A DNA stretch of 64,000 bases, taken from Shewanella marisflavi (GTDB lineage Bacteria > Pseudomonadota > Gammaproteobacteria > Enterobacterales > Shewanellaceae). Positions 10,782 to 20,795 of this stretch are shown in pieces; position 1 is the stretch's first letter, and each line of letters starts with the position of its first letter. A model generated the notes under the pieces. It did no database searches and had not been told where the DNA came from. It saw nothing but the letters and a program-made list of their open reading frames with translations. Location: NCBI RefSeq assembly GCF_023283925.1, contig NZ_JAKIKX010000009.1, positions 104,264 through 168,263 on the forward strand, written 5' to 3'. The translations under genes and the position numbers were made by a program.

Positions 10782-12815
10782 CTAAAGTTGGCTGATGCTG
10801 GCGGTATTGGGCGCTATATATTTTTCTTCGAATTCAGTAATATCCAGGGGCTGACTATAGTAGAAGCCTTGACCTATTTCACAATCCATCTGCTTTAACC
10901 AATCGAGTTGCTGTTCGTTCTCTATGCCCTCCGCCACAATGTGCAGATTCAGTTGTTTGCCGAGCATCAAGATAGTAGAAGCAATAGCGCTTTCGTTGGG
11001 CAGGTCGGTCACAAAACAGCGATCAATCTTCATCGTCGTGATCGGTAGATGGCGCAGATAAGAGAGAGAAGAGTAGCCAGTGCCGAAGTCATCGACCGCG
11101 ATACCAAAGCCTGCACTCTTAAGTTGCTCGAGCTTATGAATAGCAAGTTCAATATCATTCATCAATGAGGTTTCGGTGATCTCTACCTCTAACAGGCTGG
11201 GGTTTATTTGATATCTCAGTGCAAGTTGTTTGATGTCAGGCACCAGGCTGGCATCGGCAAATTGCTGTGAGGCCACGTTAACGGCGATGGGGATGGCGTA
11301 GTTGTAGCGTTTGCGCCAGTGCTTTAGCGTGCGGCAGGCTTCTTCGATCACCCAACGTCCCAGTGGGATGATAATCCCCGTCTCTTCGGCAACGGGAATA
11401 AAAGACATTGGGCTAATGAGTCGGCCATCTTTTTTCCAGCGGATCAGGGCTTCACAAGCGATCACCTTACCGGTTTTGATATTAAATTTGGGTTGGAAGT
11501 GCAGTAAAAACTCGTTGTTCTTTAAGGCATCGTGAAGCGAGGCTTCGGTTCTTAGACGCACCGCGGCTCGTTCAGTCATCTGCTGCTTAAAGAAGGCCCA
11601 TTGGTTCGACCCCGCCGCTTTGGCGCTGTACATGGCTATATCGGCGTGGCGAATCAAATCTTCGGCGCTCAAGCCATCGTCTGGGTAGATGGAGATCCCC
11701 ACTGAGGCCGCAGGGTGAATCGTGTGTTCATTGAGTTGAAGCGGCACGTTAAGCTGCATCAACAGCTTGTCGACAAAGTCAGCTGCCTGATCTGGCGTTC
11801 TGGCATCTTCGGCCAAGATAACAAACTCATCGCCGCCGAGGCGGGCGACGGTACCACGATCGCCAACGACACGCTCTAACACCCTGGCGATACGCGCCAG
11901 AAATTGATCACCCAGGGCATGACCAAGTGAATCATTAACGTTTTTGAAGCGGTCGAGATCGATAAACAACATGGTAAATTGATGTTTATGTACTCTCGCT
12001 CTTTGAATCGATACCGCTATGGTTTCTAGTAGCAAGGTGCGATTGGGCAGACCGGTTAAGGGATCTCGGGTAGCCATGCGGCGCAATTTGCTTTGGGTTT
12101 GACCAAATTGGATTAAGATTTGGTTAAATTTTGATGTCACTAATCCCAGCTCATCGTCCTGGTGGGCAGATGACGTGGGCAGTAAGTTTTCGTCCGGTAG
12201 TTCAGGGTCGATTTTATCTATCGCTTCACTGATCTCGGCAATGGGTTTAGTGAGGAAGCGATGGAAGATGATCGACAGAGCCATGGTTACCAGTAGGGCG
12301 CGGGCTAAGGTCGCCAGAAAACTGAAACGCAGCTGGGAAAAGAGTGTATTTGCCAGTTCCTGGGTGTTATAGAAAATGGTGAGTGTACCTATGACCTGCT
12401 GCTTCTCTGTTCCCTCAAAAAAAGAGGGCCGATATAAGGTGCGGCTGAACTGTTTTAAATCGCCAAACAGTTTTTCGCTCACTGTGCGGACTAAGGGGTT
12501 ATCGGTAAAAGGATTATTCATTGAGACAAACATGCTGCCATCGTCGAGTTCGATCACTGCTTCGCCGACATGTTCAACCTTAAGTATTCCCTCAAGGGTT
12601 TGGGCGGCAAGATTATCATCAAGTGCCCAGACGGCATTGGCGGCGGGTTGTTCAATGGAATCTAGGAGTTCTTCTTGAGCAACGATAAGTTGTTGACGGG
12701 CGGAGATGCCGACAAGCGCGACTTCGACGATAAAAATAGCAACGGCAAAAAATAACGCTGAAAACACAACCAGTGTTGTTTGTTTCCATGTTAACGATTT
12801 GAACCGTGTGCTCAT
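10782..12815 (-). CDS. Membrane-bound GGDEF-EAL cyclic-di-GMP protein
   Basis: A 677-residue inner-membrane signalling protein. It has a transmembrane helix at about 13-38, a periplasmic sensor region (about 39-155), a second helix at about 160-185, and a HAMP-like linker. The GGDEF domain (about 245-400) has an intact RLGGDEFVIL. The EAL domain (about 420-660) keeps EALIRW, the Asn in NVASQQ, Glu in EITET, DDFGTGYSS, the Lys in KIDRCF and EGIE. Both diguanylate cyclase and phosphodiesterase activities are therefore possible; in most such tandem proteins one dominates. It is convergent with rpsO and divergent from pnp. The signal sensed is unknown. Confidence 0.9.
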   Translation of the reverse strand: MSTRFKSLTWKQTTLVVFSALFFAVAIFIVEVALVGISARQQLIVAQEELLDSIEQPAANAVWALDDNLAAQTLEGILKVEHVGEAVIELDDGSMFVSMNNPFTDNPLVRTVSEKLFGDLKQFSRTLYRPSFFEGTEKQQVIGTLTIFYNTQELANTLFSQLRFSFLATLARALLVTMALSIIFHRFLTKPIAEISEAIDKIDPELPDENLLPTSSAHQDDELGLVTSKFNQILIQFGQTQSKLRRMATRDPLTGLPNRTLLLETIAVSIQRARVHKHQFTMLFIDLDRFKNVNDSLGHALGDQFLARIARVLERVVGDRGTVARLGGDEFVILAEDARTPDQAADFVDKLLMQLNVPLQLNEHTIHPAASVGISIYPDDGLSAEDLIRHADIAMYSAKAAGSNQWAFFKQQMTERAAVRLRTEASLHDALKNNEFLLHFQPKFNIKTGKVIACEALIRWKKDGRLISPMSFIPVAEETGIIIPLGRWVIEEACRTLKHWRKRYNYAIPIAVNVASQQFADASLVPDIKQLALRYQINPSLLEVEITETSLMNDIELAIHKLEQLKSAGFGIAVDDFGTGYSSLSYLRHLPITTMKIDRCFVTDLPNESAIASTILMLGKQLNLHIVAEGIENEQQLDWLKQMDCEIGQGFYYSQPLDITEFEEKYIAPNTASISQL

Positions 12816-13013
12816 TTGCCACCCCTTACATTCTTAGTGACCAATCACATTCTATTTTTTAGAAAAAGCAGCGATAGACAGAAATTTATCTTTATCTACC
12901 CACTTTAGAGAAAAGATTACGCTTTGTCATCTACATGTGCTCTTTATCTATTGATTAGACTTGCAGTATACTTAGCCGCGAAATTAAGGTTATTAAATTA
13001 AGGAAAGGTTCAC

Positions 13014-15116
13014 GTGAATCCAATCGTAAAGAGTTTTGAATATGGTCAGCACACAGTCACGCTAGAGACTGGGGTTATTGCACGTCAAGCAGACGCAGCT
13101 GTTTTGGCAAGTATGGGTGATACAACAGTATTGGTAACTGTTGTTGGCAAGAAAGCTGAAGAGCCAGGTCGTGACTTTTTCCCGTTAACCGTTAATTACC
13201 AGGAAAAAACTTACGCTGCGGGTAAAATCCCTGGTGGATTTTTCAAACGCGAAGGCCGTCCTTCAGAAGGCGAAACCCTTACTGCGCGTCTGATTGACCG
13301 TCCTATTCGTCCACTATTCCCGAATGGTTTTAAGAACGAAGTTCAAGTCATCATCACTGTGGTTTCTGTTGATCCAGAGATCAGCCCAGAAGTTATCTCT
13401 ATGATAGGTACCTCTGCGGCGCTGTCTATCTCAGGCATCCCATTCAACGGTCCACTAGGTTCAGCCCAAGTTGGTTATGTCGATGGCGAATATATCCTCA
13501 ACCCAACGGTTTCTCAGTTAAAAGAGAGCCAACTTGAGCTGTCTGTTGCTGGTACCGAAAATGCGGTACTTATGGTTGAGTCTGAAGCCAGCGCTCTGCC
13601 TGAAGAAGTTATGCTAGGTGCAGTGGTTTATGGTCACGAGCAGCAGCAAGTGGTGATCAATGCCATTAAAGAACTGCGCGCCGAAGTAAACAAGCCAATG
13701 TGGGACTGGAAACCAGCTGAAGTTGATGCTGAGTTGGTTGAGAAGATTCGCGTATTGGCCGAAGAAGGTTTTACCAATGCTTACCAGATCACTGCTAAGC
13801 ATGAGCGTCGTGACGCCGTTATCGAAGTGAAGCAAGCGGCTATCGCTAAGCTGGTAGAAGAAAATCCAGACGTTGATCTTGCTGAAGCCGACAAGCTGCT
13901 GGGTAGCCTTGAGAAGAAGGTTGTTCGTAGCCGCATCATCGCTGGTAACCCTCGTATCGACGGCCGTGAGCCAGATATGATCCGTGCCCTGAGCGTGATG
14001 GCTGGCGTACTGCCACGTACTCACGGTAGTGCACTGTTCACCCGTGGTGAAACTCAGGCACTGGTCACTTGTACCTTAGGTACTGAGCGTGACGCACAGA
14101 AGATCGATAGCATCATGGGCGAGCAAACCAGCCGCTTCATGCTGCACTACAACTTCCCACCATACTCTGTTGGTGAAACCGGTATGGTTGGTTCGCCTAA
14201 GCGTCGTGAAATTGGTCACGGTAAGCTAGCATGGCGCGGTATCAATGCCGTTATGCCAACGGCTGAAGAGTTCCCATACAGCGTACGTGTAGTGTCTGAA
14301 ATCACAGAATCTAACGGTTCAAGCTCTATGGCTTCTGTATGTGGTACTTCTCTGGCACTGATGGACGCTGGTGTACCGATCAAGACTTCGGTTGCCGGTA
14401 TTGCTATGGGTCTTGTGAAGGAAGGCGATGACTTTGTCGTTCTGTCTGACATCTTGGGTGATGAAGATCACTTAGGTGACATGGACTTTAAAGTAGCCGG
14501 TACTCGTGACGGTATCACTGCACTGCAGATGGATATCAAGATCGAAGGTATCACTCAGGAGATCATGCAGATCGCACTGCAACAAGCCTATGGCGCTCGT
14601 GTACATATCTTGAACGTGATGGACCAAGCTATCTCTGGTCACCGTGCAGATATCTCTGATCACGCTCCACGTATCACCACTCTGAAGATTAACCCAGAGA
14701 AGATTCGTGACGTGATTGGTAAAGGTGGCGCAACCATTCGCGCGCTAACCGAAGAGACTGGCACTACCATCGAGCTGGAAGATGACGGTACTGTGAAGAT
14801 TGCTTCAGCTAACGGCGAAGCGACTAAAGAAGCTATCCGTCGTATCCAGGAGATCACTGCAGAAGTTGAAGTCGGTACTGTTTACAATGGTAAGGTTGTT
14901 CGTATCGTTGACTTCGGTGCCTTCGTGACTATCCTTCCGGGTAAAGACGGTCTGGTGCATATTTCACAAATCGCTGAAGAGCGTGTTGCTAACGTTTCTG
15001 ACTACTTAGAAGTTGGTCAGGAAGTGAAGGTTAAGGTGATGGAAGTTGATCGCCAAGGCCGCGTACGTCTGTCGATGAAAGAAGCTCAGCCGAAAGAAGA
15101 AGCGGCAAGCGAATAA
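13014..15116 (+). CDS. pnp: Polyribonucleotide nucleotidyltransferase (PNPase)
   Basis: 3'-5' phosphorolytic exoribonuclease and degradosome component. The 700-residue product has two RNase PH cores (about 1-215 and 310-540), a helical linker, a KH domain (about 553-610, [15 protein letters not shown]) and an S1 domain (about 620-690). The start is GTG with AAGGAAAGG upstream. In E. coli the gene autoregulates through a leader hairpin cut by RNase III; the leader here (12816-13013) has TATACT at 12967-12972 as a possible -10 box. A terminator separates it from nlpI. Confidence 0.97.
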   Translation: MNPIVKSFEYGQHTVTLETGVIARQADAAVLASMGDTTVLVTVVGKKAEEPGRDFFPLTVNYQEKTYAAGKIPGGFFKREGRPSEGETLTARLIDRPIRPLFPNGFKNEVQVIITVVSVDPEISPEVISMIGTSAALSISGIPFNGPLGSAQVGYVDGEYILNPTVSQLKESQLELSVAGTENAVLMVESEASALPEEVMLGAVVYGHEQQQVVINAIKELRAEVNKPMWDWKPAEVDAELVEKIRVLAEEGFTNAYQITAKHERRDAVIEVKQAAIAKLVEENPDVDLAEADKLLGSLEKKVVRSRIIAGNPRIDGREPDMIRALSVMAGVLPRTHGSALFTRGETQALVTCTLGTERDAQKIDSIMGEQTSRFMLHYNFPPYSVGETGMVGSPKRREIGHGKLAWRGINAVMPTAEEFPYSVRVVSEITESNGSSSMASVCGTSLALMDAGVPIKTSVAGIAMGLVKEGDDFVVLSDILGDEDHLGDMDFKVAGTRDGITALQMDIKIEGITQEIMQIALQQAYGARVHILNVMDQAISGHRADISDHAPRITTLKINPEKIRDVIGKGGATIRALTEETGTTIELEDDGTVKIASANGEATKEAIRRIQEITAEVEVGTVYNGKVVRIVDFGAFVTILPGKDGLVHISQIAEERVANVSDYLEVGQEVKVKVMEVDRQGRVRLSMKEAQPKEEAASE

Positions 15117-15141
15117 TCGATAGCTAAAGCGAGTTGAGATT

Positions 15142-15168
15142 AAAAGGAGACCAATAGGTCTCCTTTTT
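15142..15168 (+). terminator. Terminator after pnp
   Basis: AAAAGGAGACC-aata-GGTCTCCTTTTTT, a perfect 11-base stem with a T tract, 26 bp after the pnp stop. Confidence 0.9.
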
Positions 15169-15253
15169 TATTGGTTTTTACTAATTGAAGATAGCCGTGA
15201 CTAGTTGGTATTGCTATGATTGGGGCTATTGCAGCGGTGAAAAGGTTAAATGG

Positions 15254-16144
15254 ATGACTTATAAATTGCGCTCGGTCTCGTTAGCTATGATGACTGGCTT
15301 AAGTTTGTTACTAACAGGATGTGTATCGACTCAACCGGCGGCAACGGCGGAGCAGGGTAAGTTAATGGTCGCCCCCGTTATGCCTGACTACAAACTTGAA
15401 GTCACCCTGGCAAGGCTCAATGATATCTTAGCCTCTGCAGAGTTAACGCCAGAGCAGCGTGCTCGTTTTCACTATGATCGTGGCGTTATTTATGACAGTG
15501 TTGGCCTGCGCATTCTTAGCCGTATCGATTTTCACCAATCATTAAAACTCCAGCCTAATCTTGCTGATGCCTATAACTTTATCGGCATCTATTACACCCA
15601 GGAAGGCGAATTCGAGAGTGCCTATGAGGCGTTCGATGCCGTCCTCGAGTTATCACCCGAATATGATTATGCCTATCTGAATCGTGGTATAGCGCTTTAC
15701 TACGGACAGCGTGATGACCTTGCCGTTGCCGACATGCAATCTTTCTATCAGGCCAATGAGCAAGATGGCTATCGCGCCCTGTGGCTTTATATTACCGAGG
15801 TTAAGCGTGATGCCGAGCAGGCAAAGCTACACTTAGCTGAAAATCGAAGCAAGCTTGATGACTCTCAGTGGTCTACAACCTTAGTGGATTTTTATCTCGG
15901 TAAGCTGAGCCGCGACCAAGTGTTTCAGATCGCCAAGCAGGGCTTAAGTCATCCTAATGAGTACGCCGAGCGTCTGTGCGAGGCCTATTTTTACATCGCT
16001 AAAGTGGCTCAGAAGCAGGGTAACTACAGCGATGCTGCCAACTATTTCAGGCTTGCCTTAGCGACCAATATCTATGATTTCGTTGAGCACAGATATGCCA
16101 GGGTAGAGCTGGCAAACATGAGTGAGTTGCTCACCCAGCCCTAA
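15254..16144 (+). CDS. nlpI: TPR lipoprotein NlpI
   Basis: Outer-membrane lipoprotein that in E. coli is an adaptor for peptidoglycan hydrolases and the Prc protease. The ATG at 15254 gives a lipoprotein signal ending in LSLLLTGC, with the lipidated Cys at residue 23. An upstream in-frame TTG at 15185 would bury the signal and is unlikely. Tetratricopeptide repeats are visible at about residues 75-180 (LKLQPNLADAYNFIGIYY, LELSPEYDYAYLNRGIALYY) and again near the C-terminus. The location after pnp matches the conserved pnp-nlpI order. 296 residues. Confidence 0.92.
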   Translation: MTYKLRSVSLAMMTGLSLLLTGCVSTQPAATAEQGKLMVAPVMPDYKLEVTLARLNDILASAELTPEQRARFHYDRGVIYDSVGLRILSRIDFHQSLKLQPNLADAYNFIGIYYTQEGEFESAYEAFDAVLELSPEYDYAYLNRGIALYYGQRDDLAVADMQSFYQANEQDGYRALWLYITEVKRDAEQAKLHLAENRSKLDDSQWSTTLVDFYLGKLSRDQVFQIAKQGLSHPNEYAERLCEAYFYIAKVAQKQGNYSDAANYFRLALATNIYDFVEHRYARVELANMSELLTQP

Positions 16145-16173
16145 GGCCTGCGAAAGTTCAGTTAAACAGTGCT

Positions 16174-16207
16174 AAAGGCCCTTTTGGTGTGAAAGGGCCT
16201 TTCTCTT
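16174..16207 (+). terminator. Terminator after nlpI
   Basis: Perfect 11-base arms AAAGGCCCTTT (16174-16184) and AAAGGGCCTTT (16192-16202), followed by a short T/C-rich tail. Confidence 0.75.
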
Positions 16208-16292
16208 TCCGGCAATTGGGATACACCCAGTAAGGCGTCGCTAAGCCCTGCAGATTCCGGTTGCTAAACTAGCCATAAGCTAAGCTTGGCGC

Positions 16293-16298
16293 TATAAT
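16293..16298 (+). promoter_or_regulatory. Possible -10 box of prfC
   Basis: TATAAT 39 bp upstream of the prfC ATG. No good -35 box stands at the usual distance, so only the -10 can be proposed. Confidence 0.35.
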
Positions 16299-16336
16299 TG
16301 CCGGCTTTTAGCACTCCATCAAATTCGCAGGTAATC

Positions 16337-17917
16337 ATGTCAGGCAATAAAGTTGAAGTCGACAAGCGTCGTACTTTCGCCATCATCTCGCACCCCGATG
16401 CGGGTAAAACCACTATCACCGAAAAGGTCTTGTTATTCGGACAGGCTTTGCAGAAGGCGGGAACGGTAAAAGGCAAGAAGTCGGGACAGCATGCCAAGTC
16501 TGACTGGATGGAGATGGAAAAAGATCGTGGTATTTCGATTACTACCTCTGTGATGCAGTTTCCCTATCGTGAAGCCCTGGTCAACCTGCTGGATACCCCG
16601 GGTCACGAAGACTTCTCGGAAGATACCTATCGTACGCTGACCGCGGTGGATTCTTGCCTTATGGTGATCGACTCGGCTAAAGGTGTAGAGCAGCGCACAA
16701 TTAAATTGATGGAAGTGACACGTCTGCGTGATACGCCTATTGTGACTTTCATGAACAAACTTGACCGCGATATCCGCGATCCTATCGAACTGATGGATGA
16801 AGTGGAAAACGTACTCAATATTGCCTGTGCGCCGATCACTTGGCCTATCGGTGCTGGCAAGGAGTTTAAAGGTGTCTATCACCTGCTGCGTGACGAAGTG
16901 GTACTGTATCAGGGCGGTATGGGTCATACCATTCAGGATTCTCGTGTCATCAAGGGACTGGATAATCCAGAACTCGATGAGGCGATCGGCAGCTATGCAC
17001 AAGATCTGCGCGACGAGATGGAGTTGGTACTCGGTGCCTCTCACGAATTTGATTTAGAGGCTTTCCTTAAGGGCGAGCTGACGCCGGTATTCTTCGGTAC
17101 TGCACTGGGTAACTTTGGTGTAGATCATATTCTTGACGGCATTGTCGAGTGGGCGCCGCGTCCTCAGGCGCGTGAGTCGGATCTACGCAATGTTGAGCCG
17201 GACGAACCTAAATTCAGTGGCTTCGTGTTTAAGATTCAAGCAAATATGGATCCTAAGCATAGAGACCGGGTGGCCTTTATGCGCATCTGCTCAGGACGTT
17301 ACGAGCAGGGAATGAAGATGCACCATGTGCGCATAGGTAAAGATGTAAACGTAAGTGATGCCTTAACCTTTATGGCGGGTGACCGTAATCGCGCTGAGGC
17401 GGCTTATCCTGGCGATATTATCGGATTACACAATCACGGAACCATTCGCATTGGTGACACCTTTACTCAAGGCGAAAAGCTGCGCTTTACCGGTATTCCT
17501 AACTTTGCGCCTGAGATGTTCCGTCGTATCAGGCTTAAAGACCCGCTCAAGCAGAAGCAATTGCTTAAAGGTCTGGTTCAGCTCTCAGAAGAAGGTGCCG
17601 TGCAGGTGTTTCGCCCATTGGATACAAACGATCTGATTGTGGGCGCTGTCGGTGTGCTGCAGTTTGAGGTGGTAGTACAGCGTCTTAAGAGTGAATACAA
17701 GGTTGAGGCTATCTATGAGGCGATCAGCGTAGCCACGGCGCGTTGGGTGTACAGCAAAGATAGCAAGAAACTGGAAGAGTTTAAGCGTAAATGCAGTAAT
17801 AACCTTGCACTCGATGGTGGCGATAACCTGACTTATGTCGCCCCGACTATGGTTAACCTTAACCTGTCGATGGAACGTTATCCGGATATCGAATTTGCCA
17901 AAACGCGGGAAAATTAA
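16337..17917 (+). CDS. prfC: Peptide chain release factor 3
   Basis: GTPase that recycles RF1/RF2 after termination. The ATG at 16337 gives [14 protein letters not shown] and 526 residues; the upstream in-frame extension to 16298 is not conserved. The G motifs are intact: SHPDAGKTT at about 19-27, DTPGHEDF and MNKLDRD. The 5' end of prfC is the known integration site of SXT/R391-type integrative elements in Vibrio and relatives. Here the reading frame is uninterrupted, so that site is empty. Confidence 0.97.
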   Translation: MSGNKVEVDKRRTFAIISHPDAGKTTITEKVLLFGQALQKAGTVKGKKSGQHAKSDWMEMEKDRGISITTSVMQFPYREALVNLLDTPGHEDFSEDTYRTLTAVDSCLMVIDSAKGVEQRTIKLMEVTRLRDTPIVTFMNKLDRDIRDPIELMDEVENVLNIACAPITWPIGAGKEFKGVYHLLRDEVVLYQGGMGHTIQDSRVIKGLDNPELDEAIGSYAQDLRDEMELVLGASHEFDLEAFLKGELTPVFFGTALGNFGVDHILDGIVEWAPRPQARESDLRNVEPDEPKFSGFVFKIQANMDPKHRDRVAFMRICSGRYEQGMKMHHVRIGKDVNVSDALTFMAGDRNRAEAAYPGDIIGLHNHGTIRIGDTFTQGEKLRFTGIPNFAPEMFRRIRLKDPLKQKQLLKGLVQLSEEGAVQVFRPLDTNDLIVGAVGVLQFEVVVQRLKSEYKVEAIYEAISVATARWVYSKDSKKLEEFKRKCSNNLALDGGDNLTYVAPTMVNLNLSMERYPDIEFAKTREN

Positions 17918-17924
17918 TTCCGAT

Positions 17925-17951
17925 AAAAAAGCAGCCTAGGCTGCTTTTTTT
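17925..17951 (+). terminator. Terminator after prfC
   Basis: AAAAAAGCAGCC-ta-GGCTGCTTTTTT: a 12-base stem with a T tract, close to the prfC stop. Confidence 0.9.
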
Positions 17952-18012
17952 GTGCACATTTTTTGTTCGTTAAGTATAGTGATGATGATGTTTAAACCAC
18001 TTGGGAGGAGAT

Positions 18013-18198
18013 ATGTTGGTTAAGTGGTGGCAAGCCTATGTGGCTTGGTGTGATCGTATGGGACTGACGCCGGAAAATCAGCGTTGCTGTGCTCCTAAAC
18101 TCAGTGAGCCTGACTTGGTGTCGACTAAGCAGTCAAAAGCTGAAGCTGAGGCTAAATCAGCCGATACAGAAGCGTTGAAAGATGATGCCAAGCCCTAA
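18013..18198 (+). CDS. Small conserved protein, DUF5363-like
   Basis: A 61-residue protein with an excellent ribosome binding site (GGGAGGAG, 18003-18010) before ATG 18013. It has an amphipathic Trp-rich N-terminus (LVKWWQAYVAWCDRMG), then LTPENQRCCAP and a charged low-complexity tail. The pattern of a short helix plus a LTPE-x3-C motif, immediately upstream of a TatD-family hydrolase, resembles the DUF5363 family as I remember it; this is not a confirmed match. No signal peptide or clear membrane span. The function is unknown. The context suggests cotranscription with the hydrolase. Confidence 0.7.
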   Translation: MLVKWWQAYVAWCDRMGLTPENQRCCAPKLSEPDLVSTKQSKAEAEAKSADTEALKDDAKP

Positions 18199-18241
18199 AC
18201 AAGCTTTATCGGGTGTCGTCCCTCCAGAGCCTCCCTTAGCC

Positions 18242-19018
18242 ATGATCGATAGTCATGTACATCTGGACTTCGATGAGTTCGATGCTGACCGGGATGCCTT
18301 AGTGGCATCGCTTAAACGGGCTGGGGTCAGGCAGGCTGTGATCCCAGGTGTCAGCGCACAGAAGTGGGCGAAACAGTTGCTTGTCGCCTCTTCGTATGAT
18401 TTTAGCTATGGCTTAGGCGTTCATCCTTGGTATTGCAATCACAATTGGCAGCAAGATATTGAAAACTTGTCTAAACTGCTTGAAGTGCAGGGCGATGATC
18501 CTCGTTTGGTCGCTGTGGGGGAGTGCGGGTTGGATGGCCTCCATAGGCAGAGCTGGGGCTATCAGCTTCCCTGTTTTGAGGCGCAATTACAGTTGGCGCA
18601 ACGACATAAGTTACCGGTGATCTTACATAGCGTTAAAGCTCACAATGAGGTGCTGGCGTTACTTAAGCGGCATTCCCTGGTGAAAGGAGGTGTCATACAT
18701 GGCTTTTATGGCTCGATGCAATTGGCTCAGCGCTATGTGGATGCGGGGTGTTACATAGGAATTGGCCATCTGTTGTTAGAGGAAAAGGCGAAAAAATTGC
18801 AAGAAACCCTTGTCAAGTTACCGTTAGATCATCTGGTGATAGAGACTGATTTAGCCCTGGTTTCGCAGGTTAAAAAGCCAGACTTTGCCGATAAAACCGG
18901 CGGTTCCAGCTTAATTTTGCGTTTGCTAATTCAGAAAATCGCTAAATTGCAGAAAAAATCTAGCGTTCGCGTCTCAGAACAGGTGTTTCAAAATACGCTG
19001 CAACTCTTTGACCTCTAG
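18242..19018 (+). CDS. TatD-family metal-dependent hydrolase (YjjV-like)
   Basis: Predicted metal-dependent hydrolase of the TatD/YjjV amidohydrolase superfamily; family members are Mg2+-dependent DNases or esterases. Metal-ligand motifs seen are DSHVHLDF at the N-terminus, the conserved Glu in VGECGLDG, the His in ILHSVKAHNE and IHGFYGS, and the Asp in IETDLAL, where most relatives have ETD followed by Ser or Ala. I prefer the ATG at 18242, which starts two residues before the first metal motif (258 residues). In-frame ATGs at 18182/18185 would overlap the small upstream gene and allow translational coupling. Confidence 0.85.
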   Translation: MIDSHVHLDFDEFDADRDALVASLKRAGVRQAVIPGVSAQKWAKQLLVASSYDFSYGLGVHPWYCNHNWQQDIENLSKLLEVQGDDPRLVAVGECGLDGLHRQSWGYQLPCFEAQLQLAQRHKLPVILHSVKAHNEVLALLKRHSLVKGGVIHGFYGSMQLAQRYVDAGCYIGIGHLLLEEKAKKLQETLVKLPLDHLVIETDLALVSQVKKPDFADKTGGSSLILRLLIQKIAKLQKKSSVRVSEQVFQNTLQLFDL

Positions 19019-19126
19019 TTTATTTTTAAAAAAACAGATGTTAATCGCACCAAGTTTTTTTTGTAAGGTCTTGAAATAAAACTTCAAAAACTTGATCAAA
19101 ACGACGATTTTAGCCATACGGTCGGG

Positions 19127-19132
19127 TATAAT
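19127..19132 (+). promoter_or_regulatory. Possible -10 box of nupC
   Basis: TATAAT 63 bp upstream of the nupC ATG in an AT-rich intergenic stretch (19019-19195). A -35 hexamer at the correct spacing is poor, as is common for activator-dependent promoters. Confidence 0.35.
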
Positions 19133-19195
19133 CTGACGGTGAAAAAGGTTGGTTAACAACATAATTAAAAAGTATTAACAATAGGGTGATGGTTA

Positions 19196-20455
19196 ATGGA
19201 TATTTTAATGAGTTTAGTAGGGGTGGTCGTCCTACTCGGGATCGGTTTTTTACTGTCTAAAGACAGAAAAGCTATCAATATGCGTACCGTATTTGGTGCA
19301 CTAGCGATTCAGGCGTTCTTCGCTGGTTTCGTGTTATATGTGCCAATCGGTAAAGACATTCTAAAAGGTGTTTCTGACGGCGTATCAAGCGTGATCAGTT
19401 ATGCTCAAAACGGTATCAACTTCCTGTTCGGCGATTTAGCCCAGTTTAAAGTTGGTTTCATCTTCGCGATTAACGTTCTACCTGTTATCGTTTTCTTCTC
19501 TTCTCTAATCGCTGTGCTTTACTATCTAGGCATCATGCAGTGGATCATCCGTATCATCGGTGGTGGTCTACAAAAAGCCTTGGGTACCAGCCGCACAGAG
19601 TCTATGTCAGCAACTGCTAACATCTTCGTTGGTCAAACAGAAGCGCCACTTGTGGTTCGTCCGTTTATCGCGACTATGACTCAGTCTGAACTTTTCGCCA
19701 TCATGGTGGGTGGTCTAGCGTCTATCGCTGGTTCAGTTCTTGCTGGTTACGCGCAGATGGGTGTACCAATTGAATACCTAGTAGCGGCGTCATTCATGGC
19801 TGCTCCAGGTGGTCTATTGATGGCTAAGCTGATGCATCCTGAAACAGATAAAACTGTTAACGAAATGGATGAGCTGCCAGAAGATCCTGACAAGCCAGCT
19901 AACGTGCTAGACGCTGCGGCAGCAGGTGCTTCATCTGGTATGCACCTTGCGCTAAACGTTGGTGCAATGTTGATCGCTTTCGTAGGCTTAATCGCTATGA
20001 TCAACGGTATCATCGGTGGTGTGACAGGTATATTCGGCCTAGAAGGTATTACGCTAGAACTAATCCTAGGTTACATCTTCATGCCTCTGGCATTCCTTAT
20101 CGGTGTGCCTTGGAACGAAGCCCTTGTTGCCGGTTCTTTCATTGGTCAGAAGATTGTTGTTAACGAATTCGTGGCTTACCTAAACTTTGCTCCATACCTA
20201 AAAGATGTTGCTGATGGCGGTATCTTAGTTGAAGCAACAAACGCGGTTATGTCTGACAGAACCAAAGCGATTATCTCATTTGCACTATGTGGATTTGCGA
20301 ACCTATCTTCAATCGCCATTCTGCTTGGTGGTCTGGGTGCAATGGCTCCTACACGTCGCCACGACCTAGCTAAACTTGGTCTACGCGCTGTGGTTGCAGG
20401 TTCACTTGCTAACCTTATGAGTGCAACGCTAGCAGGTCTATTCCTAGCGTTATAA
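19196..20455 (+). CDS. nupC: NupC-type concentrative nucleoside transporter
   Basis: Inner-membrane, cation-coupled nucleoside importer of the CNT family (419 residues, normal length). Several hydrophobic spans are visible, along with the family motif [13 protein letters not shown] near residue 145 and the conserved C-terminal [17 protein letters not shown]. The short charged loop around [12 protein letters not shown] is typical. It is followed by a Tsx-like outer-membrane channel and the deo genes, so uptake and phosphorolytic use of nucleosides are encoded side by side. The ATG at 19196 follows a weak GGGTGATGG binding site. Confidence 0.94.
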   Translation: MDILMSLVGVVVLLGIGFLLSKDRKAINMRTVFGALAIQAFFAGFVLYVPIGKDILKGVSDGVSSVISYAQNGINFLFGDLAQFKVGFIFAINVLPVIVFFSSLIAVLYYLGIMQWIIRIIGGGLQKALGTSRTESMSATANIFVGQTEAPLVVRPFIATMTQSELFAIMVGGLASIAGSVLAGYAQMGVPIEYLVAASFMAAPGGLLMAKLMHPETDKTVNEMDELPEDPDKPANVLDAAAAGASSGMHLALNVGAMLIAFVGLIAMINGIIGGVTGIFGLEGITLELILGYIFMPLAFLIGVPWNEALVAGSFIGQKIVVNEFVAYLNFAPYLKDVADGGILVEATNAVMSDRTKAIISFALCGFANLSSIAILLGGLGAMAPTRRHDLAKLGLRAVVAGSLANLMSATLAGLFLAL

Positions 20456-20795
20456 GTCTCAGGTAATTCCTTGGGGGGATGCCCCTGAACGACGACTCTG
20501 CCCTGCAGGGCAGAGTCAGCGTTAACCCAACCATTTTTCGTAAAATTTTTGTAACAATATGGCGGTTTATCAGTCTTGCTGATGGAGAGCCATGTGTAAA
20601 TGAACTTCGATTCAGTGGGTGATTAATCACCAATATTTGAGATAAATCAGAAGTTTGTTTTGATGTTAGAATTTTGTGTTCGCATTTTTACATTAATTAT
20701 ATTGTGATTTAATCCAATTTGAGTAAAATGCGGCGCCAACAAAGAAAGAAACGCTGACTCGTAAAGAGCAGTAAAACCATAAAATAATGGGGTTG
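20456..20795 (+). promoter_or_regulatory. Intergenic region nupC to tsx
   Basis: About 340 bp without a gene. It holds the 24-bp palindrome (20494-20517), a second perfect palindrome GGTGATTAATCACC (20618-20631) that could be an operator, a CRP-like half-site TGTGAT around 20703-20708, and TAAAAT near 20725 as a possible -10 box for tsx. The rest is AT-rich with no ORF. Confidence 0.4.
20494..20517 (+). repeat. Perfect 24-bp palindrome after nupC
   Basis: GACTCTGCCCTG followed by its exact reverse complement, 38 bp after the nupC stop. No T tract follows, so it is either a 3'-end stabilising hairpin or a protein-binding palindrome, not a classical terminator. Confidence 0.6.

Noticed and set aside
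16337..16500. SXT/R391-type element in prfC
   Set aside because: The prfC 5' end is intact and no element genes are present.
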